From positions 8,365,001-8,429,000 of the forward strand of contig NZ_CP108529.1 of the NCBI RefSeq assembly GCF_036002945.1: a DNA stretch of 64,000 nucleotides, written 5' to 3'. The notes under the pieces are model-generated. The model was not told where the DNA came from and did not search any database. It worked only from the letters and a program-made list of their open reading frames with translations. This document shows, one piece after another, positions 7,451-16,601 of the stretch; within the stretch, counting starts at the first letter, position 1; each line of letters opens with the position of its first letter. Origin of the DNA: Streptomyces sp. NBC_01224 (GTDB taxonomy: Bacteria; Actinomycetota; Actinomycetes; Streptomycetales; Streptomycetaceae). A program made the position numbers and the translations under genes.

Positions 7451-8638
7451 TTATGCCTCCGCCGGTGGCCTGCGCGCAGCGTACGTTCCCGCGCCCGCCG
7501 CCAGCAGCATCACACAGCCCGCGAAGATCAGCCCGGCTTGGCGCAGCCCGAGCCATGTGGCCATGGCGCCGACCCCCACCACCGGCACCGAGATCCCGGC
7601 GTAGGCGACGACGAAGAACGCCGAAATCGTGCCACCACGATGCTGTGCCGGGGCCGCGCCGCTGACCAGGGTGAGTGCCGCGCGAAAGGCCAGTCCCTGG
7701 CCGGCGCCACCGCACAGGGCACCCAGGACGAGCAGGAGCATGGACTCGGCGATCAGCGATGACGCCACAAGCAGCAGGCCCACAACGAGGATGCCGCACC
7801 CCACGGGGAGCGCGAGGCGCGCGCCGATCCGTTGTGTCAAGGACTGCCCGACGGTCGAAGCAAGGAACACGGAGAACACTACGGCGCCCGAAACAGCCAA
7901 GTTGCGCACACCCAGCGTCTGCGAGGCAAAACTCGGCGCGACCGCCGTGAACAGCCCGAGAAGTGCGAAGCCGGCGAACGCCGCCAGCGAGGCGGGCCTG
8001 AACACACCCTTCACCTCGGGAGGCACCCTGACTCCCTGCGGCGTCAGAGGAGGCCATCGCTTCGGCTCCGCCACGGTCTCCGGCAGGAACCAGGTGATCC
8101 CACAGGCCACAGCCACCAGTCCCAGGTGGGCCCAGAACGGCAGCATCAGCGGCCAGGGCGTGTACTGCGCGAGGAGGCCGGAGAGCAGCGGCCCGCAGCC
8201 CAGACCACCCATGTTCGCCGCGGTGGCGGCGAACCCGGCCCGCGCCTTCTGCCCCGGACCAGCCAGCTCGATGACGGCCGCTGTAGCAGCACCGCTCAGC
8301 AAGCCGGCCGCGCAGCCGGACAACAGCCGCCCCGCGAAGAGCAGAGGCAGACCGCTCTGCAGGAGGAAGCAGCCCGCACTCGCGGCCGACAAAGCCATGG
8401 CGCACAGGAGCACCGGTCTGCGGCCGACCTCGTCGGAGTAGTTTCCCGCCACCAGAAGCACGGTGATGACCGCAACGGCATACACGGCGAACACAACGGT
8501 CACCACCAGCTCGGAGAACCCGATCTGTTCCTGGTAGAGCCCGTACAACGGCGTGGGCAGCGTTGTTCCGGCCATCCCGATGGCGAAAACCACTGCCGCA
8601 GCCGGATAGCCCGGCCGCCGGCCATCGCCTGCGTTCAC
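7451..8638 (-). CDS. major facilitator superfamily exporter
   Basis: About 395 residues with twelve predicted membrane helices. The loop 2-3 signature is GNYSDEVGRRPVL, close to the MFS G-x(3)-D-x(2)-GRR consensus; a second half begins after the cytoplasmic stretch rich in Pro and Lys (residues about 185-205). Overall it resembles the Bcr/CmlA and drug-export branches, but substrate is not readable. I take the GTG at 8638 (GAGGG just upstream); a start at 8698 would add 20 non-membrane residues. It converges on the P450 operon, so it might export that product or be unrelated. Confidence 0.85.
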   Translation of the reverse strand: MNAGDGRRPGYPAAAVVFAIGMAGTTLPTPLYGLYQEQIGFSELVVTVVFAVYAVAVITVLLVAGNYSDEVGRRPVLLCAMALSAASAGCFLLQSGLPLLFAGRLLSGCAAGLLSGAATAAVIELAGPGQKARAGFAATAANMGGLGCGPLLSGLLAQYTPWPLMLPFWAHLGLVAVACGITWFLPETVAEPKRWPPLTPQGVRVPPEVKGVFRPASLAAFAGFALLGLFTAVAPSFASQTLGVRNLAVSGAVVFSVFLASTVGQSLTQRIGARLALPVGCGILVVGLLLVASSLIAESMLLLVLGALCGGAGQGLAFRAALTLVSGAAPAQHRGGTISAFFVVAYAGISVPVVGVGAMATWLGLRQAGLIFAGCVMLLAAGAGTYAARRPPAEA

Positions 8639-8740
8639 CGCGCCCTCGCGAACGATCACGCACGCCACCCTATGAGTGGCCGCCCACTGGAGAGGCACAC
8701 GGCACGAGGTGGCGAGGCGGACCGAGGGACGTCAGGATCA

Positions 8741-9181
8741 TCAGTCCCAGAGTTTGTAAGTCACGTTCCGCGGCGTCTGCGACGGCCTGCTGTCGGTGTA
8801 GGTGAGTTGCAGCCGTGTGAAGCGTTTCAGCTCAGGGTGCTTCGTCCAGGAATCCGGGCGGTCGAGCCTGACGATGACGGGGTAGGAGTGGAACCTGCCT
8901 GCGGCACAGTAGGGCTGACAGTCATTCACTGCGTCGAGTCCTCTGCCCACAGCGGAGGTGTGTCCCCAATTGGACCACTGAAGTCCGATGAGGTGGTTGT
9001 TGCCATCGCCACAGGCGATCAAGAAGTCGCCGGGGCGTACCTGCGGTTGCGAGAAACAGTCGACAGCCACTGCGTGGGCGGACGCGGGTGACCCTGCGGA
9101 TGCGGATGCTGGTACTACTGCTGCCGCGAGCGCTGTGGCAGCACACAGCATGACCGCTGTTCTGAACTTGTCTCTTTGCAT
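8741..9181 (-). CDS. small secreted protein of unknown function
   Basis: 146 residues with ATG at 9181 and GGGGAG 5 bases upstream. Residues 1-30 are a clear signal peptide (basic start, MLCAATALAAAVV core, ASASA cleavage). The mature part has cysteines at DCFSQPQVRP, LIACGDGNN, NDCQPYC, which could give disulfides, and ends with LQLTYTDSRPSQTPRNVTYKLWD. Phrases such as VRPGDFLIACGDGNNHLIGLQW and WGHTSAVGRG occur in a group of actinobacterial exported proteins that I cannot assign a function. No catalytic motif is visible. Confidence 0.8.
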   Translation of the reverse strand: MQRDKFRTAVMLCAATALAAAVVPASASAGSPASAHAVAVDCFSQPQVRPGDFLIACGDGNNHLIGLQWSNWGHTSAVGRGLDAVNDCQPYCAAGRFHSYPVIVRLDRPDSWTKHPELKRFTRLQLTYTDSRPSQTPRNVTYKLWD

Positions 9182-9417
9182 ATCGGCTCCCCAGCTGCCT
9201 CTTTTTCGAGCCCGGGCGGCCCCGAGGGTACGCCTGACCAGACCCGCGCGCTGCGGTCTGCCCGCCAGAAGCACTCGTCGGTGGCGGTGACGCCCTTCTT
9301 TCCGCAGTTGTTCCTGAGTCGACGCTACGACCGTGGCCGGGTATGCACCACCCGTACAGGCGACTGCCAGGCAAGACACAAGCGCAAGGAGTCCGCTCCG
9401 CCGGCAGAACGGCTCGC
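9115..9417 (-). pseudogene. possible frameshifted small lipoprotein relic
   Basis: Upstream of the secreted-protein gene one frame reads SGLLALVSCLAVACTGGAY, a lipoprotein signal with a lipobox-like AVAC, and continues to QEQLRK. The next frame, entered by skipping one A in the run after CTGCGG, reads KKGVTATDECFWRADRSARV with good codon bias and then runs into the next gene. One extra base thus separates signal and mature part. There is no clear start codon, so this is tentative; a sequencing error is possible. Confidence 0.3.
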
Positions 9418-9559
9418 CTTCGACCAGTGATCGACAACCTGTCCGCGACACCCCCCGGCTTGCGCTGAAACCGCTGCACCGAGCAGGTGGTCGTAGGCGT
9501 CTGCAGGCGTAGTCTGGCCGTAACGCCTGTGTACCGCGAGTGAGCGACGGAGGCGGCGC

Positions 9560-11068
9560 ATGACCGACCCCTACGGCTTCCTCAAGACACCGCGCCGGCC
9601 CGTCCCGGCGCGCCCCGTCCAGGAGCGGCTGAGTGACTGGAACGAGGTCTACGCGGGGCAGGCGCGCCTTCCGCTCGTGTCCGAGCAGGCGGGGCGTTGC
9701 ATGGACTGCGGCATCCCGTTCTGCCACAGCGGCTGCCCGCTGGGAAATCTCATCCCCGAGTGGAACGCGTACGCGAGGAAGGGCGACTGGTGGGCAGCGG
9801 CCGAGCGACTGCACGCGACGAACAACTTCCCGGAGTTCACCGGGCGGCTGTGCCCGGCGCCGTGTGAGGACGCCTGCGTGCTCACCATCAATGCCGATCC
9901 GGTGACGATCAAGAATGTCGAACAGGCGATCGCCGACCAGAGCTGGGCGCGCGGATACGCGACGCCGCAACCGCCCGGGCGGCTCAGCGGCAAGACCGTC
10001 GCCGTCATCGGCTCCGGCCCCGCAGGACTGGCGGCAGCACAACAACTCACCCGCGCCGGTCACACCGTCGCCGTCTACGAGCGCGCCGACCGCATTGGCG
10101 GGCTGCTGCGCTACGGCATCCCCGCGTTCAAGCTGGAGAAGCGCCACCTGGACCGCCGCCTCGAGCAGATGCGGGCGGAGGGCACCAAGTTCCGCACGTG
10201 TGTGGACGTCGGCAGCGATCTCGACGCCACCGAGCTCGCAGAGCGGCACGACGCGGTCGTCATCGCCGTCGGAGCCAGGGGGCAACGGGAACTGCCCGTC
10301 CCGGGCCGTGAGCTTTCCGGCATCCACCAGGCCATGGACTACCTGACCCTGGCCAACAGGGTCGCGGAGGGCGACCGCGACGTACCCGTCGTCACCGCCG
10401 AGGGCAAACACGTGGTGATCATCGGTGGCGGGGACACCGGCTCGGACTGTCTGGGCACCGTCCTGCGTCAGGGCGCCGCCTCCGTCGTACAGTTGGACAT
10501 CAACCCGGAGCCCGGTGACACCCGCCGGGACACCGAGCCCTGGCCCGTGTATCCGAAGGTCTATCGGATATCCCATGCTCATGATGAGGCCCGGGGGCGA
10601 GAGGGCGCGGATCCGAGAGTCTTCTCCTCCGCCACCCTCCGCTTCGAAGGGGACCCGTCCGGCAAAGTGCGCGCGTTGCGCCTGGCGGAAGTGGAGCCCG
10701 AGGGCAGAAGGCCGCGGCTGGAGACGGAACATGTGATCCCGGTGAACCTGGTCCTGCTGGCCCTCGGCTTCTTCGGTCCCGAACGGGGCACCGGCCTGAT
10801 GCGGCAGCTCGGACTCACGCTGGACGACCGGGGAAACTTCGCCCGGAATGCTGCCTTCGCGGCCGAAACGGCAAAGCCGGCCGAGCGGACAGCCCGCGCC
10901 GGGACCGGCGGGCTGTTCATCGCTGGTGACGCGGGACGTGGCCAGTCCCTCGTGGTGTGGGCCATCGCAGAGGGACGGTCCGCCGCGGCGGCAACGGACC
11001 GCTACCTCAACGGCTCCACGGCGCTTTTGGCGCCCATCGCTCCACAGGACCGGCCTCTGGTCGCCTGA
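9560..11068 (+). CDS. gltD: glutamate synthase small (beta) subunit
   Basis: 502 residues, normal for GltD. N-terminal cysteines CMDCGIPFCHSGCP and RLCPAPCEDAC form the two low-potential 4Fe-4S sites; AVIGSGPAGLAAAQQL (near residue 150) binds FAD and VIIGGGDTGSDCLGT (near 290) binds NADPH. Family role: it feeds electrons from NADPH to the large GltB subunit, which makes glutamate from glutamine and 2-oxoglutarate. No gltB lies in the window on either side, so this copy is an orphan. It could serve a distant GltB or act as a free NADPH-dependent reductase, as other GltD-like proteins do. ATG at 9560 follows GGAGGCGGCGC. Confidence 0.93.
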   Translation: MTDPYGFLKTPRRPVPARPVQERLSDWNEVYAGQARLPLVSEQAGRCMDCGIPFCHSGCPLGNLIPEWNAYARKGDWWAAAERLHATNNFPEFTGRLCPAPCEDACVLTINADPVTIKNVEQAIADQSWARGYATPQPPGRLSGKTVAVIGSGPAGLAAAQQLTRAGHTVAVYERADRIGGLLRYGIPAFKLEKRHLDRRLEQMRAEGTKFRTCVDVGSDLDATELAERHDAVVIAVGARGQRELPVPGRELSGIHQAMDYLTLANRVAEGDRDVPVVTAEGKHVVIIGGGDTGSDCLGTVLRQGAASVVQLDINPEPGDTRRDTEPWPVYPKVYRISHAHDEARGREGADPRVFSSATLRFEGDPSGKVRALRLAEVEPEGRRPRLETEHVIPVNLVLLALGFFGPERGTGLMRQLGLTLDDRGNFARNAAFAAETAKPAERTARAGTGGLFIAGDAGRGQSLVVWAIAEGRSAAAATDRYLNGSTALLAPIAPQDRPLVA

Positions 11069-11242
11069 GTGCCTTCAGCACACCATCGCCGACCCGAGGA
11101 CGTCACGAGAGTGAGCCCTTTCCAACTCGATGGTGCTGGTGGGCAGTTGGCGGGCTGTACGAACTGGTGAAGCTCCTGGTGGACGAGTTCTCGACCGAGA
11201 TCACCCGTGTCTGCCTGGAGCTTCGTCTGCTTGTCTGCGCTT

Positions 11243-11273
11243 CCCCAAGCTCTCAACTCCGTTCGAGCAGGGG
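11243..11273. repeat. imperfect inverted repeat in a 300-base gap
   Basis: CCCCAAGCTC and GAGCAGGGG flank a 12-base loop, giving a hairpin with one bulge. Very similar hairpins (CCCCAAGCTCTC...CGAGC...GGGG) recur between genes in many Streptomyces genomes to my recollection. The rest of 11069-11370 shows no supported gene. Confidence 0.45.
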
Positions 11274-11370
11274 AGACCCCATTCGATCGATCGGTCCACC
11301 GCGAGCCCGCGGCACCTCTCGCGCGAGCTGTCCGCACACCGCCACGGGGTCGGCACGCGTGGGCGGCGGC

Positions 11371-12375
11371 TCACGCCGGGCCGACAGGCCCTGCTGGTCC
11401 ATGAGGTGCGCCCGGCATTTCTCCGGGCTGGCTCGGCGGTGTGGCGCGCTGGGCCCACTTCGGTGTCCAGGTCCCGCTGTCGGGGCGGCCGGGGTATGCA
11501 GAGGTGAGGTGGTTACGCAGTGCGGTGAGGGCGGGGTGCGGGTTGTCGGTGCGCCAGATCAGTGAGTGCGGGTAGACCGGGGTCGGGTCGTGCAGGGGGA
11601 TGCGCCGCAGGTCGTGGCCAGCGGGCCAGACCAGCGGAGTCTGCTCGCTGACGAAGGTCGCCAATGTCGAGGAGCCCGCGATCGTGTCGAGGAGGGGCTC
11701 GATACCGAAGTTGGGGCCGACCGAGTCGATGGTGAGACCGAACGTGGCGGCGAGTTCGTCGTAATAGGCGGCCCACTCGGTGCCAGGCATGTTGCCAGGC
11801 ATCCAGATCCGGCGCCCGGCGAGCTGGGCGGGAGCGATCGCGCGGGCGGCCGCGAACTCGTGAGCCGGCCCGGTGAACAGGTGCAGCGGTTCGTCGAAGA
11901 CCGGAGTGGCCTCGATACCGTCGGCGAGCCGCCGGCCCGGCATGGTCACGGCGCGGAAGGTCGCGTCGATCGTCCCGGACCGGACGGCAGCGATGGCCGT
12001 ATCGGAGTCGAAGAGGGTCACGACATCAAGATCGGTCTCGGGATACGCACGGTGGAAGTCGCGCAGCAGACCCGCCAGTGAGAGCCGCCGGCCGATCACG
12101 TCGACGCGCAACGCCCGGCGCCCCGGCCGCACGGAAGCGGCTGCCCGCTCCTCGGCTTGGAGGAGAGCCCGGGCGTAAGGCAGGAACGCCTGCCCGTCGA
12201 TGGTGAGCCGGGCTCCGCGGGCCGTACGGCTGAACAACTGCACACCGAGGTCCTTCTCCAGCACGGCGATGCGCTTGGAAACGGCTTGTGGGGTGATCGA
12301 CAAGTTGGCGGCGGCTTCTTGGAACTGTCCCGCGTCCACGGCGGTGACGAAGGTGCGCACGGCGGTGAGGTCCAT
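11371..12375 (-). CDS. LysR-family transcription regulator
   Basis: 334 residues. The N-terminus MDLTAVRTFVTAVDAGQFQEAAANLSITPQAVSKRIAVLE is a typical LysR winged helix-turn-helix, followed by the linker helix and an effector domain of two Rossmann-like lobes (about residues 90-295). ATG at 12375 is preferred over 12384 because AGGA lies 8 bases upstream. The last 35 residues, rich in Pro, Gly, and Ala, exceed the usual family length and may be read-through into intergenic DNA. LysR proteins usually control a divergent neighbour; here no intact divergent gene follows until dnaE 350 bases away. Confidence 0.85.
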   Translation of the reverse strand: MDLTAVRTFVTAVDAGQFQEAAANLSITPQAVSKRIAVLEKDLGVQLFSRTARGARLTIDGQAFLPYARALLQAEERAAASVRPGRRALRVDVIGRRLSLAGLLRDFHRAYPETDLDVVTLFDSDTAIAAVRSGTIDATFRAVTMPGRRLADGIEATPVFDEPLHLFTGPAHEFAAARAIAPAQLAGRRIWMPGNMPGTEWAAYYDELAATFGLTIDSVGPNFGIEPLLDTIAGSSTLATFVSEQTPLVWPAGHDLRRIPLHDPTPVYPHSLIWRTDNPHPALTALRNHLTSAYPGRPDSGTWTPKWAQRATPPSQPGEMPGAPHGPAGPVGPA

Positions 12376-12393
12376 GCTGACCATCCTAGGTGG

Positions 12394-12430
12394 ACAACCA
12401 ATCGTTGAGTCTGATCGGCGAAATGGTTGT
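12394..12430. promoter_or_regulatory. possible LysR operator
   Basis: ACAACCA (12394-12400) and TGGTTGT (12424-12430) form an inverted repeat with 23 bases between, just upstream of the LysR start. Long-spaced inverted repeats of this kind are usual LysR binding sites. Confidence 0.45.
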
Positions 12431-12724
12431 TTGATTCCAGTACACCAGGCTCGCTTTGATGTCTCTGGTCAACGTGTGGTTTGGCAAGCAGTGCGGCAGG
12501 AGGAGTGCTGCCCGGCGGCCGGCTGGCTGTCGGGCCTGCACTTCAAGGGCTCGGGCTGATCGCGTTCACGGGCGGTGCGGCCCCTTGGCCGTCCCGTCGG
12601 CGTGACCGCACCGCGACAGGTCGAGCCGTCCGCCCATCTGCCGATGCCGGTGCGGTCGGCCACCGACAAGGCCACCATCGCGACTCTGGTCGGGATGGGG
12701 CTTCCTGACTCACCTCGGAGGTGA
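12431..12724 (+). other. intergenic region with a doubtful 49-residue reading frame
   Basis: Between the LysR gene and dnaE. A + strand frame from GTG 12575 to TGA 12722-12724 has high third-position GC and ends seven bases before dnaE, but has no ribosome site and no recognisable family. It may be a relic of the gene the LysR protein once controlled. Confidence 0.2.
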
Positions 12725-12731
12725 CCCACCC

Positions 12732-15700
12732 GTGCCGGATTCCTTCGTTCACCTGCACAATCACACCGAATACTCGATGCTGGACGGCGCGCAGAAGCTG
12801 AAGCCGATGTTCGGCGAGGTGGCCCGACAGGGGATGCCTGCGATCGCCATGAGCGATCACGGCAACATGTTCGGCGCCTACGAGTTCGCGCAGGTCGCGA
12901 AGGGCTTCGAGGGGATCAGGCCGATCATCGGCATCGAGGCGTACGTGGCGCCTTCCTCTCGGTTCGTCCGGAAGCAGGAGTTCTGGGGGCCGGGAGGCCG
13001 TCGCGCCATGAGCGCCGACGGTGAGGGGTCGAAGGATGTCTCCGGTGGCGGCCGCTTCACTCACATGACCATGTGGGCGCGGAACAGCCAGGGCTTGCGG
13101 AACCTGTTCTGGCTCAGCACGCAGGCCAGCTATGGGGGTCAGTTCCCTGCCGGAAAGCCGCGCATGGACCGGGAGTTGATCGCTGAGCGGCCGGACGGCG
13201 TCATCGCCACTACTGGCTGCCCGTCTGGCGAGATCCAGACCCGCCTGCGGCTGAACCAGTATGACGAGGCGAAGGCTGCTGCCGCGGTCTACCAGGAGAT
13301 CTTCGGTCGCGAGAACTACTTCCTGGAGCTGATGGACCACGGCCTGGACATCGAGCGTGAGGTCCGTGAGGGTCTGCTGCGTCTGGCCAGCGAACTGAAG
13401 ATTCCCCTCCTGGCCACCAATGACGCGCACTACGTCACCGAGGACCAGGCCGACGCTCACGACAGCCTGCTGTGCATCGGTGTCGGCAAGAACAAGGACG
13501 ATCCGGGCCGCTTCCGGTTCAACGGCTCCGGCTACTACCTCAAGACAGCCGCCGAGATGCGCAGCCTGTTCTCGGAGCTGCCGGAAGCCTGCGACAACTC
13601 CCTGCTGATTGCCGAGCGCATCGAGTCCTACGACGAGGTCTTCGACTACGTCGACGAGATGCCGCAGTTCCCGGACGTGCCCGAAGGCGAGACCCAGGAG
13701 TCGTGGCTTCGCAAGGAAGTCCTCAAGGGTCTGGCGATGCGCTACGGGGACCCGGTCCCTCAGCACGTCATGGACCGCTTCGAGACCGAGATGTCGGTCA
13801 TCGGCCCCATGGGTTTCAGCTCCTACTTCCTCGTCGTGGCGGACATCTGCCGTCACGCCCGGGAGAACAAGATCCCGCTCGGTCCGGGCCGGGGTTCGGC
13901 CACCGGCTCCATCGTGGCCTACGCCACCCGCATCACCGAGCTGTGCCCTCTGGAGCACGGCCTTCTCTTCGAACGGTTCCTGAACCCCGAACGCATCAAC
14001 CCCCCGGACGTCGACCTCGACTTCGACGACCGTCAGCGCGACCGGATGGTCCGCTACGTCACCGAGAAGTACGGCGAGGAGTACACCGCCATGGTGAACA
14101 CGTTCGGCAAGATCAAGGCCAAGAACGCGATCAAGGACTCCTCGCGCATCCTCGGCTATCCCTACTCCCACGGCGAGCGGATCACCAAGGCGCTCCCGCC
14201 GGACCAGAACGGCAAGTCGGCCCCACTGGCCACCGTCTTCGACTCCGCCCACGAGCGGTATGGCGAGGCCGGCGAGATCCGGCAGATGTATGACAGCGAA
14301 CAGGATGTGCAGCGGGTCATCGACACCGCCCGCGGGGTGGAGGGCCTCACCCGCGGCACCGGCGTGCACGCCGCGGCGGTGATCCTTTCCAAGACGAAGC
14401 TCACCGACCGCATCCCCCTGCACATGCGTGCCTCGGACGGCGTGAAGATCACCGGCTTCGACTACCCGTCCTGCGAAGCCATGGGCCTGATCAAGATGGA
14501 CTTCCTGGGACTGCGGAACCTGGGTGTCATCGACCAGGCCATCGAGAACATCCGCGAGAACCGGGGCGTCAGCCTGGCCACCGTAGATCCCCTGGGCGGC
14601 GACCCGTCCACCGTCGTGATCCCTCTGGACGACGCCAAGACATACCGGCTGCTGGCAGAGGGCAACACGTTCGGTGTCTTCCAGCTCGACGGCGGCGGCA
14701 TGCGCGTACTGCTGAAGCAGATGGAACCCACCCGGTTCGAGGACATCGCCGCGGTCAACGCCCTCTACCGGCCCGGCCCCATGGCGGCCAACGCGCACAC
14801 CAATTACGCACACCGTAAGACAGGCCGCCAGGAGATCACCCCGATCCACCCCGAGCTGCGCGACGCACTGGAGCCGATCCTCGGCAACACCTTCCATCTG
14901 CTCGTCTACCAGGAGCAGATCATGGCCATCGCCCGGGAACTGGCCGGGTACACCCTCGGCGGCGCCGACCTGCTGCGCCGTGCGATGGGCAAGAAGAAAC
15001 CGGAGGTGCTGGCCGCGGAGTGGGACAAGTTCCACGACGGCATGCGGGGCAACGGGTACAGCGAGGAAGCCATCAAGGCCCTGTGGGACGTCATGCTCCC
15101 GTTCTCCGGCTACGCATTCAACAAGTCCCACACCGCCGGCTACGGCCTCGTCTCATACTGGACCGCCTACCTCAAGGCCAACTACCCGGCCGAGTACATG
15201 GCCGCCCTGCTCACCTCGGTCGGCGACGACAAGGACAAGGCCGCGATCTACCTTGCCGACGCCCGCAAGAACGGCGTCCGGGTCCTCCAGCCCGACGTGA
15301 ACGAGTCCGTCGCCGAGTTCACCGCCGTCGGCGACGACGTACGGTTCGGGCTGCGGTCCGTACGCAACGTCGGCGACAACGTCATCGAGGCCATCGTCGA
15401 CGCCCGCCGCCGGAAAGGGAAATTCGCTTCCTTCTCCGACTTCCTCGACAAGGCCGACCTGCCCGCACTGAACAAACGAGCTGTGGAGTCCCTGATCAAG
15501 GCCGGCACCTTCGACTCCCTGGAGCATTCCCGCAAGGGCCTCACCGCCATCCACGAGGACGCCATCGACGCGATCATCCCCGTGAAGAAAGCGGCAAGCT
15601 TCGGACAAGACGATCTCTTCGCCAACCTGGGCGGCGAAGGAAGCGGCGAACCGGCCTTCGGCCTCGACTTCCCCATCGACGACTCGGAGTGGCCCCGCAG

Positions 15701-16328
15701 ACAGCTCCTGGCGACCGAACGCGAAATGCTCGGCCTCTACGTCTCAGCCCACCCGCTGGACGGCGCAGAGCACATCCTCTCCGGCGCACGGGACTGCTCC
15801 ATCGCCGAACTGCTCGCCTCCGGCCGCACCACCGGGGATGTGCAGCTCTCCGGACTGATCACCGGCATCCAGCTCAAGATGACCAAACAGGGCAACGCCT
15901 GGGCCATCGTGAACCTCGCGGACCGTGATGCCGGCATCGAAGTCCTCTTCTTCCCCGCCGCCTACCAGCTCGTGCAGCACGCACTGGCCGAAGACAACGT
16001 CATTGCCGTCAAGGGCAGGATTGAAGACCGGGACGGAACTGTGAACGTCTTCGGCAGAGAACTCGCGGTACTGGACGTGTCCTCCGCCGAGCACGGCGGG
16101 AAACCCCCCGTGCGGCTTGCGCTCCCCGCCCACCGGATCACCGAACAGTCCGTCAGAGAACTGAAGCGCATCCTTGCGGACCACCCAGGCGACAGCCCGG
16201 TCCACCTCAGCGTCCGCGGCGCACGCAAGACGATCGTGTACGCCCTGCAAGCCAAAGTGGACGCCACCACCGTCGCATCCGATGTGAAGGGCACGTTCGG
16301 AGCTGACGCGTGGGCAGGCTTGGCATGA
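12732..16328 (+). CDS. dnaE: DNA polymerase III alpha subunit, DnaE1 type
   Basis: 1198 residues, full length. GTG at 12732 follows a near-perfect GGAGGTGA ribosome site. Order: PHP domain opening FVHLHNHTEYSMLDGA with the metal-binding histidines intact (residues 7-11), PHP motif SDHGNMFGAYEF; polymerase palm with GPGRGSATGS, the catalytic pair in PDVDLDFD (D426, D428) and the third aspartate in KMDFLGLRNL (D590); fingers LLRRAMGKKKPE; a QDDLF clamp-binding motif at 959-963; OB fold near residue 1040 (MTKQGNAWAIVNL). It polymerises DNA at the replication fork or in repair. It differs clearly from what I recall of the main S. coelicolor DnaE, and its opening looks more like mycobacterial DnaE1. 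Its setting among LysR and sugar-kinase genes suggests an extra copy, but the window cannot show whether another dnaE exists. Confidence 0.93.
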   Translation: MPDSFVHLHNHTEYSMLDGAQKLKPMFGEVARQGMPAIAMSDHGNMFGAYEFAQVAKGFEGIRPIIGIEAYVAPSSRFVRKQEFWGPGGRRAMSADGEGSKDVSGGGRFTHMTMWARNSQGLRNLFWLSTQASYGGQFPAGKPRMDRELIAERPDGVIATTGCPSGEIQTRLRLNQYDEAKAAAAVYQEIFGRENYFLELMDHGLDIEREVREGLLRLASELKIPLLATNDAHYVTEDQADAHDSLLCIGVGKNKDDPGRFRFNGSGYYLKTAAEMRSLFSELPEACDNSLLIAERIESYDEVFDYVDEMPQFPDVPEGETQESWLRKEVLKGLAMRYGDPVPQHVMDRFETEMSVIGPMGFSSYFLVVADICRHARENKIPLGPGRGSATGSIVAYATRITELCPLEHGLLFERFLNPERINPPDVDLDFDDRQRDRMVRYVTEKYGEEYTAMVNTFGKIKAKNAIKDSSRILGYPYSHGERITKALPPDQNGKSAPLATVFDSAHERYGEAGEIRQMYDSEQDVQRVIDTARGVEGLTRGTGVHAAAVILSKTKLTDRIPLHMRASDGVKITGFDYPSCEAMGLIKMDFLGLRNLGVIDQAIENIRENRGVSLATVDPLGGDPSTVVIPLDDAKTYRLLAEGNTFGVFQLDGGGMRVLLKQMEPTRFEDIAAVNALYRPGPMAANAHTNYAHRKTGRQEITPIHPELRDALEPILGNTFHLLVYQEQIMAIARELAGYTLGGADLLRRAMGKKKPEVLAAEWDKFHDGMRGNGYSEEAIKALWDVMLPFSGYAFNKSHTAGYGLVSYWTAYLKANYPAEYMAALLTSVGDDKDKAAIYLADARKNGVRVLQPDVNESVAEFTAVGDDVRFGLRSVRNVGDNVIEAIVDARRRKGKFASFSDFLDKADLPALNKRAVESLIKAGTFDSLEHSRKGLTAIHEDAIDAIIPVKKAASFGQDDLFANLGGEGSGEPAFGLDFPIDDSEWPRRQLLATEREMLGLYVSAHPLDGAEHILSGARDCSIAELLASGRTTGDVQLSGLITGIQLKMTKQGNAWAIVNLADRDAGIEVLFFPAAYQLVQHALAEDNVIAVKGRIEDRDGTVNVFGRELAVLDVSSAEHGGKPPVRLALPAHRITEQSVRELKRILADHPGDSPVHLSVRGARKTIVYALQAKVDATTVASDVKGTFGADAWAGLA

Positions 16329-16601
16329 TGCCGGGGACCGGCGAGACTGCCGTTGTCGAACTGCGGCCCTCCGGGACGACGCCTCGCCTCCTTGCCCACA
16401 CTGCGATACGCCGGTGCTGCTGGTGGCTCGCTACGGGTCTCCTTGTCCGGCTCAGCCATGGAACGTATGCCGACCGGTTCGGCAGCGGACCGCGTCGGAC
16501 ACGGAGGGGGCGCGACGTTCACGAGTCCGGGACCGAGTGCGACGAACCGTACCCCGTACCCACGCCATACTGGGCCGCGGCGGGAACAGAGAGGCGGAAC
16601 G

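Noticed and set aside
12543..15131. An 862-codon open frame antisense to dnaE
   Set aside because: A mirror of dnaE codons; no family motif, and DnaE is certain on the other strand.
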